From contig JACGCK010000173.1 in NCBI GenBank assembly GCA_014925825.1, forward strand, positions 31,027 to 95,026: a DNA stretch of 64,000 nucleotides. The letters are read 5' to 3'. Made by a program: the position numbers and the translations under genes. The notes beneath the pieces were generated by a model. The model was given only the letters and a program-made list of their open reading frames with translations. It was not told the origin of the DNA and searched no databases. Shown piece by piece: positions 1 to 13,101 of this stretch. This DNA comes from Pholiota molesta (Eukaryota; Basidiomycota; Agaricomycetes; Agaricales; Strophariaceae). Positions within the stretch are counted from its first letter, which is position 1. Each line of letters opens with the position of its first letter.

Positions 1-3000
1 TAATACGCTAATAGTGACAATGAGGTCAGAAAGTGATTCCGTCCACTCGCCGTTTTCCCTGGGACGATTAATGAAAGCCTATTTGCATCTGAAAATAGAT
101 TCGAGGGTACTGATCCTGCGGGTAAGCTGTTAATCTTATAACAGCTGCACCCAAGTTTATATGTCATCTGGATGTCAACTGACCTTTCAAACGCAAAAGT
201 TTCGGGCTGGTCGTATGTAATGTGCCTGCTATTGAATGGCTGCGTCGCACTACGATCAAGTGTCCTCCTGCCTCTCCATGACGTTCACAGCCATAGCGAT
301 GCGGCTCGGTGAAGGGGAATACTTACTAACCCGTGGTCAAATTTACTCTTCAAATGTCAATCGACGGCAAAACACGTCAATTAACACTTTGACATGGTAG
401 AGGTTTCACCGAGGTCCGACGCGAGGTGTCGGTCGCTTGGATCCTAGGATGCTGCGTTCCTACTTACTTGCTGGCGGAGTGGCCCTGGTTGGACGCACGG
501 CTGGTGCCGTTGAACTGATTAGGACGGATCGTGTCTAATGAAGCCTGTTTTGTGCTATGGGTCCATGGCGGTCGCGTTTATAGAATCTACGCTCTTGGAT
601 AATTACTTCACCACAAACTGGCGCACACTTTTGAAGCCTCTATATATCATTTCGTTTTGGAGAAAATAGCCCTCCTACATAGCAATGATTGTCCTAACCG
701 ATTCTACACGCAAAAATCTTACAGGTCTAGGTTACCTATGCTGGAACGGCAAGTCCACTGAAATCCACAGAGCTTATACCCACACAGATCTTCAAACACT
801 CACAACGATATTCAGGCGTCTATCTCCCAGCGTGAGCGCCATCTCGCGCCGCCGCGACGCCACACACTTACTGTGACCTAGGCAGAACAGCCGATATATA
901 TGCGGATATCATGACGCATTACTGGCGCGGCCTGATGCTAACCATGCGTGTCCGCGACGGGCGCCTTCCAACGTCCTGCGCATATGTCCTGGTCAAGGTC
1001 CGTGGAGCACTCGAGTAAGTATCACCCTCACCAAGATCAATCATTCTCGAGTATGTGTGCAAGTGGTGCTGAATGGTGTGTATGTATGATTCAACAGACT
1101 ATGCAGTGTGTGTGATGCATTCCGGCGGGTGATACAGGGTGCTATTCAATCTTCCTGAAAGAAATGATGATGAGATCCGTAGCAGACTTTCCGGCGGTGA
1201 GGCTGAGCATCTAGCTATAGGCATTAGGCTCAGCGAAAGACTAAAGCCAACACTAAAGCACGATATCACTCCAATACACGCACGAATTCAGTCCGAGCTC
1301 TAAGTAGCTACATTCCGATCTCGCTAAGTGTCAAACATCGGAATAATCAAAATGACTGCAGCCAGACTGCAGCTATAGTCTCTGAGACTGGGATCCACGT
1401 CGCCTGGGCTCCTCCATACCTATCATCCCACTCCAAAATGCCCCGAAGGATATCCAAGATCCGGGTATACTACCGCAGGCCACAGTGCATAGTATTAGCT
1501 ATGCAACGTCTGCGGTAATCTGCAGCCGCGTTATGCCAATGGGCGCTGTATTTGCCGTTTAAATCAAATGAAAGGAAATTAAAATAAGCGCGCAGCGATG
1601 CTTGCCGCCTTCGGCCTACCTTGCGCCTGCCGGGATCGCGCTGGCCGCGGGGAGCCCAAGCACCGTCCGCCGCAGGCCACTACCCATCTTAAATAATTGA
1701 AACCGCGTTGTAAAGGCCTGGTAAAACCGGTGAAGGCAACCGTAACCAGCGCAGGCCAGGCAGCCCTGGGCTCCACCGCCTGCGTGCGTTAACGCCGGTG
1801 GACCATGGAATCACTCGATCTTTCCATAGCGGATCCGGTGCCCGTCATGGGCGGGTGTGGGGTTGGCAGGGCGTGCCACTCAGGGTCGGGTGCGGGGAAA
1901 CGCTCGGAGTTACCGAGGCTTGACCGAGTCCACACGGATGTTATCAGGTGCGCGATTTCAGGGCGCGCGGCGCGTCTGACGCGAATCCATAGCGCGCTGG
2001 AGCGCGGGTGCGGGCGGGGACAGTTTACAGAAGCGTGGTTCTTCCGCGCTGAGATGGTGCAAGGGGAGGCGGGGATGCATCGAGAGTAGTACCAGAGCGC
2101 GCCACCTGTCATATGCTGTTTGTTGTGCACGGCCAAGTGAGTGAGCGGCGCTGGACTGTGCGGTGGTGGATTCGGAACAGTGATATCATACTCTAGCAGT
2201 AGTATCATAAGGAAGGAGAACTACGCTTTATGTAGGCTGTGATTCGGACCGCATGCGAGAGCATCGCGTCCTCATCTCACTCCGACTCCAAGGGTGGACA
2301 AGTGGGATGTTGACGAAAGAGTGCGTCGAAATTGATGGATATCAAGCCTAAGGCCTAAATCACAGATAGCGCTCGCCCCGCCGCGGCCGCTCGGATCCAG
2401 GAAGAAGCCCAGCGCCACTGGATGTGTACAGGGTGTGTGAGTTCCAGGCTCAGGCGGTGTACGTATGTCGTATGTATGTACATGGGAAGACGGGAGATAA
2501 AGACGAGGGGAGAGATAGAGGCAAGAGATAAGGAGCCGACTTACATACACCGACGCGATAGGGAACCGGCGGTGTGATGCGCCGAGCGCCGGGCGACGAT
2601 CCGTTGCATGCGCCTCCAGTAGCCTCCAGAGGCCTCCAATAAACCTCCAATTGCTTTCGTCACTTCTGTCTAGAGATGTCTGATTCTCTGGCCTCGTGCT
2701 GGTGATAAAGATGACGATAAAAATGACGATTAATTCTTGGAGAGGGAAATTTGAAAATGCGGGTCGCGAATTGGAAATAGTGGTGCCGAAAGTCCCCGAA
2801 GGTGCTGCAGACGGATATGGAGTTGTGTATCGGAGACTTGTGGACGCTGTCCATATTTAGCCGTGAGGTTCTCGGATGGGAGGGCGCGCTCTGCGCATTT
2901 GCACGGGCGTATGTAGCAATTGCGAGGAGGATAGGCGGCAGCGCCGACGCCGACGCCGACGCCGAAGCACTGGCGGCGTCGCTAAAAGGAGCGCAGTGCC

Positions 3001-3403
3001 AGAGGTGGTTACCGCACTCTGGGTATCATCGTGGCGGGACGCAGAGGTGTACTTATTCTTATCGCTGCCACCCACCTATTCAATTGAGGTGCCTATTCTT
3101 ATCGCTGTGGTCGTCAAACAAGCACGTTCTTCGAAAAATCCAAAATGACAAGCTCGGCGGGGGAAGGGGCGGTGAACGCAAGTGTGAGCTCGTCAATGGG
3201 CGACGATGTGGCTGTGTGCAAGGAGCGCCTGGTGGGAGATGTATGAGGAGGGAGCGTGTTGAGTCGAGTCAGGGTCGTGCTGCGGTGGATCATGGGATAG
3301 GGGGCGGAAGGAACTGGCGTGACGTGACTGTGTCGGATCGGATGAGGGCCGGGTGACGTGACCTGTTGGATGTCTTGACGGCGGGCTGGAAGTTTGCTCC
3401 TCG
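1..3403. other. Long gene-free stretch
   Basis: No reading frame here shows a recognisable domain or convincing exon/intron structure; all frames are short and stop-rich. A short GCCGAC hexanucleotide run lies at about 2943-2966. The right end is presumably the promoter and 5' leader of the REG1-like gene that starts at 3404. A decayed mobile element cannot be excluded, but I see no RT, transposase or terminal repeats. Confidence 0.5.
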
Positions 3404-6400
3404 ATGGCGACCTACCTGCCCGTGCTGCTCGTATCTGTCTCCACCAATGCCGTCCCAGACGACTCCTCCCTCGTCACAGGCCCCCGCGGCCAGGTCGACT
3501 ATCTCTCCCACGACTGGCAGGAGGAGGACGTCTGGCGCTCCTGGCGCAACATGACCCGCCAGAAGAACGAGATCGCCAACGGCGCCCGCCTCGAAAACGC
3601 CTCCTGGCGCACCTGGTGGAAGCAGCGCAACAAGCTCAAGACAGTCTCCCCAGAGACCCTCAACTGGTGCGTACCCACTCATCTGCAGGGACCTGGTTAA
3701 TCGTCCCCTTCCCCCCCTCCCAGGCTCAAGGACTCCGATGTAACCTGGCTCTACGGGCCCCTCCACACCGCCGTCGAGTGGACCCCGCCACCAAAGCCCG
3801 CCCCCGTCCCCGACACCGTCGACGCAGACCCCGCCTCTGCACACGACCGCCTCGACCTCCACCGTCCCCGCCGGCCCGCCCCTCACAAGCCCATTCTCAA
3901 GCACCGCAGCATCAGCGAGCTCCTCACCTCCGACTTCCCCCCATCCCCCGCCTTCAGCCCCGTCGACTCCGAGGAGGACGAGGCCGACGACGACACCCGC
4001 GCCAACACCGCCCTCAACCGCACCGACTCCCTCGCCGCGTCCAAGATCCGCCGCCCGAGTCTCACCCACACCAAGAGCGACACCCACATCACCCGCTGGG
4101 GCGCCAGCCGCACCTTCCGCAAGGACTCGCCCCCGCGCATCGCGCCCCCGGGCTTCGACGCCGCCCCCGCCGCGGGCTACTTCCCCCCGCACCTCTCCCC
4201 CTCCTCCGCCCTCGCCGCCCCATCGGGCATCCGCGCCTCCCTCTCCCAGGACTCCACCTCCAGCGGCAGCGCAGAGCGCGAAAAGGGACAGCAGCCGAAG
4301 AAGAAACACATCAGCTTCAACACCTTTGTCGAGCAGTACATCGCCATCGAGAAGCCCAAGAAGAACGCATCCGGCTTCTTTGGCGTCGGAAATCACAATG
4401 AGGACGGCGTCTGGATCGAGGGCCGCGCAGGGTTTGTCGATGATGATGGGTGCGTATTATTTTGGTTCATTTCCCAACCTGTTCGGCTGACACAGCGTTA
4501 GATACGACGAAGATCAAGAAGATTCTGAAGGCGAGGAAGAGGATGACTATGGCGAAGAAACTATCTGGGAAGCAGCTGGCGCTCGTGCGATCAGGAGCGA
4601 TTCAGACTCCCAAGAGGAAGGAGACGAGGGCGAAGAAGATGAAGAAGAGGAAGACATTCTCGAAATACGCACACACCACAGTCACAGCACCACGAAACCC
4701 AAACCAAAGAAACCACCCCGCTCCCAATCCGCCGTCTCCACCGCCTCCTCCTCCTCGTCCGCTTCCACTTCCACCACCACATCCACCTCCAGCAGCAGGA
4801 GCAGTGCCACCACCTCCACCACCTCGCCCGCCTCGTCCCTCTCCCCCTCGCGGCGCCACGCCCCCGCCGCTGACATCCACACCACCACCACCACCACCAC
4901 CACCAACGGCACCACCCTGCACCGCAAAGCATCTTCTTCCTCCGCGGCGTCCGCCGCCACCGCCACCGCGCGGCGGCGCAGCAGCGGCTCGACGTCCGCC
5001 TCCAGCGCGACCGCCGCGGGCTTCCGCGCCGGGCGCCGGGGCGCGCCGCCCCTCATCCGCACGCCGTCCACGCCGGTGCATGTGACGATCGCGCCCATCG
5101 CGCCGACGATCCTGAAGACGGGCGGCGCGTGGGAGGAGGGCTTCGGCGACGAGGGCGCGAGCGACGACGGGTTCCCTTCGTTTGGTGTGGGCGCCGGCGT
5201 GGGGTGGGCGCCGGGGAAGGGGAAGGAGCGGAGGGGGAGCGATGTGGGGCGCGCGAGGAGCGGGCATGGCCCGGAGCTGGACGCGTATGGCGCGGGCGGC
5301 GGGTACATCAGCAACGAATCGAATCCGTCGTCGCCGCGCCTCGGCGCGTCCGCGGTGGTGCACTATAGTAACAGCAACACCCCCTCCGCGCCCCCACCCG
5401 CCGCTGGCCCCGCGCCGCGGCGCCAGTTCAGCATCGCGACTGGCCGCGGGCTGGGCCTCGGCGGCAGCGCGCAGGGGTACCACCCGTACGACGACGCGCA
5501 GGGCGGCTCGTCGGACGGCACGCCCGTCGAGCTCGTGTACTGCCCCCCGCTCGGCTCGAATTACTCGCTCGGCGCCGGCGCCGGCGCGGACGACCCCGAG
5601 CCCTACTCCGGCACTGGCGGGATATACGCGAGTGTGTATGGGGCGGGGTACGGTTCCGGGTATGCGAATGGGTATGGGAGCGGCGGCGGGCTGGGGTACG
5701 AGGGCGAGGGGTACGCGCCGGGCCGGTATCCCGCGTACGGAGGGGGGTATGGCGGCGCTGGGTATGGGGGCGGCGTGTACGGCCCTGGGGGCGTGCACGC
5801 GCACGCGCGGTACGAGGCGCTCGACGCGGCGGACGAGGCGGAGGAGGAGCACGTCGAGCACGCGATTACTGGGACGACGGGCACGAGCGGCCTCCCGGAG
5901 TACCTGCACCCGCGCAGCGTGCGCGCGGCGGCGCCGATCCCGATCGCCGCGCCCCCTGTGCCGACCGTCGTCGTCGAGGGCGCCCCGCCCGCGCCGTCCC
6001 TCCTGGCCGCCTCCAAGTCGCGGTCCAGCGCGGGCCTCAGCGCGGGCGCGCACGCGGTGGACGAAGAGGACGCGTACGACTTCTTCGGCGGCGCGGACCT
6101 CGGCGGGGACTACTACTACGCGCGGCGCGGCGGGCGGGGCTGCGAGCGCGAGTACGCGCCGGCCCTCGCGCCTGCGGCGCCCAGGGACCCGCAGCAGTTC
6201 GCCGCGCAGTACCAGGCCGCGTACCAGCACTCCGTCGTGGGCGGCGCGGAGCGCGAACCAAGAAGCAGCGCGCGGGACAGGGACCGCGGCTCGGACGCAC
6301 GGCGCCCCACCGCGCGCGGTGCGCTTGTGGCAGGCGAGGAGCGCATGTCGCGCAGCCGGAGCCGGAGCCAGAGCCGCACGCCGTCGCCCGCGTTCCTCGC

Positions 6401-8122
6401 GTCGCCCGCGCCCGCGGCGAGTCCCGCCGCCACGCCCGTGAGCGCGGCGAACGCCCATGCGACCGCGTATGCGAACGCGTACGCCAGCGCCTATACCGCC
6501 TCGATCACGACCGCGCCGGGGGGCGGCCGCCGGCGCAGCGCGTCCGCTTCCGCGCAGGCGCCCCCGCCCGCGTGGATGTCCGCGTCGGCGTCCGCGCCCG
6601 CGCTCGACGCGGGCCTCCTCTCGCCGCCCCTGCCGGCGTCGCTCCTCTCGCAGGGGCGCCCCCCGCGCAGGCCCCCAGCCCATCTCCGTCAAGAGCCAGC
6701 CAACTGCAGCAGGAGCCAAGGAGCCACGCGCGCGGCCGCTCGAGCACGCGCACACCGTCGTCGGGATCGTCGTCGTGGGAGCGCGGCGGCGCGTCGCTCG
6801 GGAGCAGCCCGATCGGCAGCCTGAGCCCGGAGCCTGCGTCGCCCGGCGCGCTCGGCGCGGTGCTCGCGGGCAGCGGGCGCAGCTTCGACCGGGAGCGCGC
6901 AAGTGAGAAGGAGGGCGCGCGCGATTTACAGCGCGGCAGGGAGCGCAGGGGCAGGGACAGGACGAGCGGGAAGGTGCTGGGCGCGAGCGTCGCGGCGGTG
7001 CCGCCGCCGCCCGTGGTGTTCAGCCCGCCGCCGCCGGTGCCTGCGGTGGTGGACGCGGCTGTGGAGACGGCGAGCAGCACGGCGGGCGAGGAGTCGAGCT
7101 GTGGGAGCAGCACGGTGGGCGACGCGCGCACGGCGACGGGCAGCGTCATCCTCCAGCAGCACCCGCGCGCGTGCCGACACCGACGATCACCATCCCGGCG
7201 CCGACCTCTGTGCGCGAAGAGGACAGCGTGGAGGCTGACGATGCGATACACCAAGACGTACTAGCGGCGCACGACGATCCCGCGGCGGTGGAGCTGCGCC
7301 ATCTGCGCCGCGCGGAAGAAGAGCAACGCAGGCGCGTGCACCCGACGCCGTCGAATTCACCCACCGTCGAACTGCGCAGGATGGCGCCCGCGTACGCGAA
7401 CACGAACACGGCGGAGTCCGCATCCACGTCTGCATCTGGGTCTGGGGCCAGCGGAGGCACGACACCGACCGGCAGCCGCACGCCCTCCGCGGGGTCTTTT
7501 CCCGCAGGCGTAACGGATGCCGGCACCACCGCCTCTGACGGGGCCCATCCTCCAACGCCAACGTCGCCTGTAACCCACGCGCACCACGCGCGGTCCTCGA
7601 GCTACTCGAGCGTCACGTCCACCGCGTCGCCCGCGAAGATGCGCCCGCCCACGCTGTCGCCGACGCCCGTGCTCCCGCGCGGCCGAGCACGTCGTTCACC
7701 GCGGCGTCCTCCCCGCGGCTCTCCTCGCCCGTCGCCTCCCTGGGCACGGTGGACACGGGAGCAGCAGCGTCGCCGCTGTGTCTGCAAGCACCGGCGCGCT
7801 CAATGGGACGGCGCCGGGTCAGGACAACACGATTGTGGCGAAGGCGGTGGATATTGTGTCTAGTGCTGGGGCGTACTTTGGGCTGTGGGCCGAGATGATG
7901 TGGGTCGATGAGGGGTGCAGAGTGGGTATGAATTGCGGCAGCGGTGTGGTGTGCATGTTTCGTTCGCTCCAACCTGACCCTTGTTTACCTTCGGACTGCT
8001 GTGTTTCTTTCGGAGTTTTCTGGACGGATCCACTGTTCTGCTTCTCTGTGGCTTTTGTTTTCCTGCATTTGGTATCAATGGCTTTTCTCATCGCTGTTTT
8101 CTTTTCTTTACGTAGTACTTAG
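3404..8122 (+). CDS. REG1: REG1/HEX2-like protein phosphatase 1 regulatory subunit, frame-shifted as written
   Basis: The N-terminus carries the fungal DUF1752/Hex2-Reg1 signature: VDYLSHDWQEEDVWRSW, then NASWRTWWKQR and TVSPETLNW, continuing after the first intron as LKDSDVTWLYGPLH. This family targets PP1 (Glc7) in glucose repression. A basic KKKHISF followed by NTFVEQYIAIE (about 4300-4360) looks like the RVxF-type PP1 docking site. Exon 1 is 3404-3666, intron 3667-3723, exon 2 3724-4449, intron 4450-4501, and exon 3 starts at 4502. Exon 3 begins with an acidic stretch, followed by Ser/Thr-rich and Gly/Tyr-rich (VYGAGYGSGYANGYG) low-complexity sequence. From about 6650 the coding sense moves between frames (near 6655, 7160, 7690 and 7760) with no plausible splice sites. 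A conserved-looking tail (VAKAVDIVSSAGAYFGLW) ends near 7890. The stop at 8120-8122 is that of the last frame; the true C-terminus is probably about 200 bp earlier. Confidence 0.75.
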
Positions 8123-10389
8123 TGTAAACACTCCTACTCTCTCTCTCTCTCTTTCTGTTGCATTTTACACCGCGTCCCTTCCTTGCATCATAACATCATT
8201 TCCGTTGTCACTAATAGCTGACTGTCATACTTCCCGTTCTCTTTTCTATCTATTTCATTTTTCCCTATGTCTGTAGCGCCAGATTGAGTCCTAATATCTA
8301 TCTATTTGTATTGGATAGCGATTACTATTATTGCCTGCCTCTCTCTTCTCTTTGTACACCTGTAAACGGAGCCATAGACGGACGCCCCCCGACTTGCGCA
8401 ACCGCGCATCCTCTGCCCACCGCCTCATTTATAAAACTCACGACGTCGATTACCGTGGCTCACTCTATTCGCGTTCTGTCCAGGGCATGGGGCCAATCTT
8501 GGCTCATCATCTACATACATACATTTCGTTCGTCATTTCTTCACATGTATACATTTTTCATCTTTCCTTCCAATCATTTTTTTGCATTCTGCTGGCCGCA
8601 TAATGGCTCTCTTGCGTACAAGGGATGAAGTACTCATTCGATTGTGTCTGTAATCGCATTGTCAATTTCATGTATTATTAAATGATACCCTATTTCGTTT
8701 CTTGAAGCTGACTGCGCGCTGTCATGCGTAGGGGCGCGGTTCAGTGCTCTTTCATTCGATCGCATTCTAAGGCCGTGATTGAGCACCTGCCTGCAGTATA
8801 TTCCATAGCAGTACACCTATGTATGGAAACCCGGAACGACATGCTCGTCCAAACATGTCCGGCACACGCAGCCGGCCCAGCCAGATGATTGCCGCATCTC
8901 TTAAGAAAATAAAGACCCATGACACCCATAGCATTGGTGAACACCTTGATTTAGAAATGAAGTAACACACATTCTAATTTGTGTGCACGACACAAGCATA
9001 CAATTCTGAGCATACAATCCTGCAGTACACTGTCCAACATTTACATGTTCCTTGCCATTTTAAGATTGAAATTTTATAACGGTTGGCGCAATTTCCTTCG
9101 TCCTATTTTTGGACTATTCAATCCGAAACCAACAAGACATCGAGCTCGCGTTGGATTTTCGTCGATCTTCCAATAGAGAGTTTATTCTACAAGCGTACGG
9201 ACAACGTACGTATGTAGATGATTGGGAAAAGGCGCTTGAAAGGTGCAAATTTATACTATTTACAGCTGATATCTCAACTACTTATAGTTAGAGAACTGTT
9301 ATCGACCATCGATAACCGTCAAACAACCTACCACATATAGCAATGCCAATGTTCGCTGACAAAATAGGCGTGCTCACTTCGCGGTCGATGGGCGTGTAGT
9401 CGCGCTTTAGCGCTCTGTTTGTGCGCAGCGCTACTAATACTTATTGCACGAGGGTCAGATTTTGGTCGAATTAAAGAGTTGTCTAGCGCCTCATAAAAAA
9501 AAACGGACATATCTTATTCTACAAATTAGAGCAGTGCAATGTGCAATGTGCAGCCTGGCGGCAACGCGACACAGGCGGAGGCGGTACATATATCCCACTT
9601 GGTTTTGACTTGGTATTTGTCAAACTAATAATGATGATTCGATTACAAGGGCAAAACGGTGTTCGTGTCAACTGGGGCTGGTATACCATGTGTCACTATC
9701 GTTAAGTCTTTAGTTATATTATTACCCCTTTATAGGACCCGTTGGATCGACGGGTTGCAGCCGTTCTTCATTGACCGACCTTCAGCTTCATCCCTCGCGC
9801 GGCGATGCGGTGTCAGCGGCTCATAACCTTCGCATACGTCCCTGTCCACCCCTCCTGTACAGCCCCGCAGCACGCGCCACCCGCCGCCCATGGGCGCTTG
9901 ACTGGTAGCGACTATTTTTCGTCTCTTGCGCCGCGCGTGTGGTGACAGTGGTGGCAGCAGCTCACGCCCATCGCGTCTGCGCCTGTTCGCCCCGCTCACC
10001 AGATTATCTTCATCGTACAACTTAAAGTCAACCGACGATGATCAATGAGGGATGAAACAAAGATGAAAGGAGGCGTCATGGTGCCAGTGATGACTTTGAA
10101 CGGACCCATATTTTAGAGGTGTTATGGGTCTTTGTTTGCCTAGAACCTTCGGCAATGCGAGCCGGGCGTGTTTATCAACAGCTTTACGAGCATGTCGTTC
10201 CGGGTTTCCATACCTATGAACCGTGGTCAGTACTGTAAACGCTAAATAAGTATGCTTGTCAAGTTAACTGTTATTTCAATCCTCTACCAAATGATAAGTT
10301 GGCGGTCGATTTTCTTGTTTATACCACATAACAGACAGAAGAATCACTAGAGTGATGGAAAACTTCGGTACAATTCAAAACTACAATTA
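8123..10389. other. Intergenic region after the REG1-like gene
   Basis: AT-richer than the preceding gene, with a short TC run (about 8136-8151) near the presumed 3' UTR of the REG1-like gene. The frames are short and unrelated to any family I know. I see no RNA gene or terminal repeat. Confidence 0.5.
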
Positions 10390-12313
10390 TCATATAACGA
10401 TGACACCCCTATTGCCTTCCCTAGAAATCGTTCCGGACTTCGAGGTAATTCTAATCTGCTTCACTCGGCTTGTATATGCACCGTCATCTTCGTTTCGGAT
10501 GTAATACGCCCAGTCAGCTGTCTTGTCCGATTCCACTTGCGAAAATCCATTGCCGAAGAAAGAAAACCGATTACCAACGTATTTAAAATCCCAATCCTCG
10601 TATCTGGGCTCAGCTATCGCTTCCAGGTAGTGTAACGAGCTTCCAGGCCAAAGCGCTGTGACTTTTCCCGAGATGCTGTTGCTTTTGTACCAAGACCGGC
10701 AGGGGTGTTCCCAGACAGTCGCTTTCATGTACTCGTCCTTGAATGCGATAAAATCTTCTATGGCTTCCATCTTCGGAGAGAAACTCAGAATATTCTCGGT
10801 TTGCCAGCGACTCATCATTTTGAGGATGTAATCGGCTTGAGCCTCTACAGAAATCTGATGAGCAAAAGACACATATTTTGACTTTGAACTGGCCAACTAA
10901 CCCATTGTAATCAAGACGGGCCCGTTTCCAATCGGGCTGTTAGGCCCAATCATCATAAAGTAGTTCGGGAAGTCATGGGCGGCTAATCCAAAATACGACT
11001 TTGGCTCGTTTGCCCAAGCGTCCGCCAGGCTCTGCCCCTTGGATCCGATTAATGGGAAACGAGGTCGATACGATGTGTCGAAGCCAGTTGCGCAGATCAA
11101 AACATCGACCGGGTATTCCTGGCCATCGCTGGAGAGACATCCTTTCTCGGTTATCTGCTCGATTTCGCCGTATACAATCTCTACGCAACTAGACCCTAGC
11201 GACTCTAGATAGTTAACTCCTGGCGTTATTCTTCGGCATCCTACAGGCCACGTCGGCACAATGAGCTTTGCCAAGTCTTCGTTCTGCAGTTTAGCTTTCA
11301 TTACTGCCGTCATACTCTCGAAAGTTATTTTCTGCGCCTCCGAGTCGGCTAAGAACAGAGGAAATAGCTCATTGGTTCCTGTCTCAAGCTGTTGGCGATA
11401 TCTGAGATGAGCTTGAGGATCCGTGATGTATGTTTGGCGCTCTTCGTCAGGATATTCGCGGACCTCTAACGCTTGGAGTGGTGAAACCCATGTCGGTTTG
11501 CGAATGAAGTTGGTAAGTTTACTGACTTCAGGTAGAATCGCTGGAAGAAGTTGAATCGCAGACGACCTATAAGAAGTTGGATATTAAACCGAGAGAACAG
11601 TCGAAACCAATAAAAGTGAACATTGGACATACCCATTTCCTATCAAGCCAACATGCTTCCCCTTCAGATCGACAGTAGAATCCCATCTAGCAGTATGAAG
11701 AAGCTTTCCTTTGTAGTCCTGCAGTCCTTGGATTGTTGGCCACCGCCAAGCATTTAAAACGCCAGCGGCATTTACAAGAATATCGCAGGAGTCATGAACG
11801 ATTGTCCCATCAGTCAGATTCGTGACTTCTACATCCCATACTCCCTTCTTGTCGTTCCAAGTGGCCTTTGATACCTGGTGAGCGAGTTTGATATATTTGT
11901 AAAGCTGATATTTCTCGCAGAAGGACACAAAATATTGGCGTATCTCCTGCGAACCGGCATATACAGATGACCAGTTGGGATTAGGCTCGAAGCTGAAGGT
12001 ATAAACATGGGCAGGAATATCGCAGGCGCAGCTAGATTGACGTGTTGAATTAGCAGTTTGAACGCTTTGGACAAAAAATAAGAAGATACCCAGGATATGT
12101 ATTTTCTAGCCAAGTTCCGGAGACCCCTTCGTTCTTTTCGTAAACGACGAGATCAAAATTCTCGAAAGAACGCTGTAGCTTGTAGGCTAAAAGGAGACCA
12201 GACGCTCCCGCACCGATACAGATTACTTTGAGAGGCCTAGGCTCATGGATTGGTTTTTCGGCTCGAGCGTGATGAGTCTCGGAGAGGTGGTTGAGATTAT
12301 CAATGTCTGCCAT
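10390..12313 (-). CDS. Flavin-dependent Baeyer-Villiger-type monooxygenase, copy A
   Basis: Predicted class B flavoprotein monooxygenase that would use FAD, NADPH and O2 to oxygenate a ketone-like substrate; the substrate is unknown. Visible motifs in order: N-terminal FAD Rossmann GAGASGLL (residues about 33-40); GVSGTWLENTYPG; the BVMO fingerprint as DYKGKLLHTARWD; the second dinucleotide-binding loop GLIGNGSSAIQ; and ICATGFDTSYRPRFP. CDS: 12090-12313, 11633-12031, 10902-11566, 10390-10844 (complement), giving 580 residues, a normal BVMO length. The last intron (10845-10901) joins ITM to EAQADYILKM. This choice is supported by the same junction in the neighbouring copy. A TATAAA (minus strand, 12367-12372) lies about 55 bp upstream of the ATG. 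Same orientation as copy B, about 790 bp away. No signal peptide is visible, so it is probably cytosolic. Confidence 0.9.
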
Positions 12314-13101
12314 GATCTTGTGAAGGATTCAATGTATAACGAAACTCCTGTACTTCTGACCCAGGCTTTATACCTTGGAAGGAGTCATTGAATTAAGGTT
12401 TCACACCAATTTCACATTCCATTGTCGAAGAAGCATATGCATGAGAACGACTATGTCATGAGTGATATATAATGCACAAGAACCATGGATCATAGATCAT
12501 ATGGCTAGTATGTTAATGCCGTGTACAGAATCAGCTTTTGGGAACTCAAATATCCGAGGGGTGAAGTCGGCGTTGTCATTGCACCGTTCCTCGATGACGA
12601 ACTCTACATTTTGATAGCAGAGTGCCAGAGAACGGAGAACATCCTCCCGTTACGGTAATCATCGGTTTGAACCGGTCTCCAGCTAAGGGCGTAACTACAT
12701 ATCCTTGAAACGTGTAGAGATTCCCGGAGACTATGGGAGTATTTGAGATTCTAGGGTGCCTACTAAACAATAAATATCGTTCGAAAGAAGAGGCTTGGGA
12801 GATGACAAACCTAAAAATAAAATGACGGACAAAATCAGTATTCAAGCCAACTTACGCCGAAAGCTGATATGGGCAGTTTAATTGGGTGTCGATATAAGTA
12901 CCAGGGCGAAACTAATCAATTTTTTGATTTCTCATAGGCTTACGCGCACATGCCAGTAACGTCGGTTTTCTTGATTCTCATTGAAAATATAAACACAGGA
13001 AAATAGACCGTGGAATGAGATCCAAGATTACAATGGCAATAGTTCATGTGACGTGAGAGTACAAGTAAAGAAAAACCAGAAGTTGGAAGATGACTCTACT
13101 C
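12314..13101. other. Spacer between the two monooxygenase genes
   Basis: Holds the promoter of copy A (TATAAA at 12367-12372, minus strand) and the 3' flank of copy B. One minus-strand frame at 12576-12845 has no recognisable similarity, and I do not call it. Confidence 0.5.

Noticed and set aside
2943..2966. GCCGAC repeat as possible CRISPR or regulatory array
   Set aside because: A plain hexanucleotide microsatellite; no spacers, and the organism is a eukaryote.
4602..6902. Very long antisense open frame (766 codons) opposite the REG1-like gene
   Set aside because: Arg/Ala/Gly-rich sequence that arises from the high GC and codon bias of the real gene on the plus strand; no domain.
9730..10020. 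Minus-strand open frame of 96 codons
   Set aside because: Arg-rich, no family, no splice partners; consistent with chance in a GC-rich patch.
12576..12845. Minus-strand open frame between the monooxygenases
   Set aside because: No recognisable features and no supporting exon structure.
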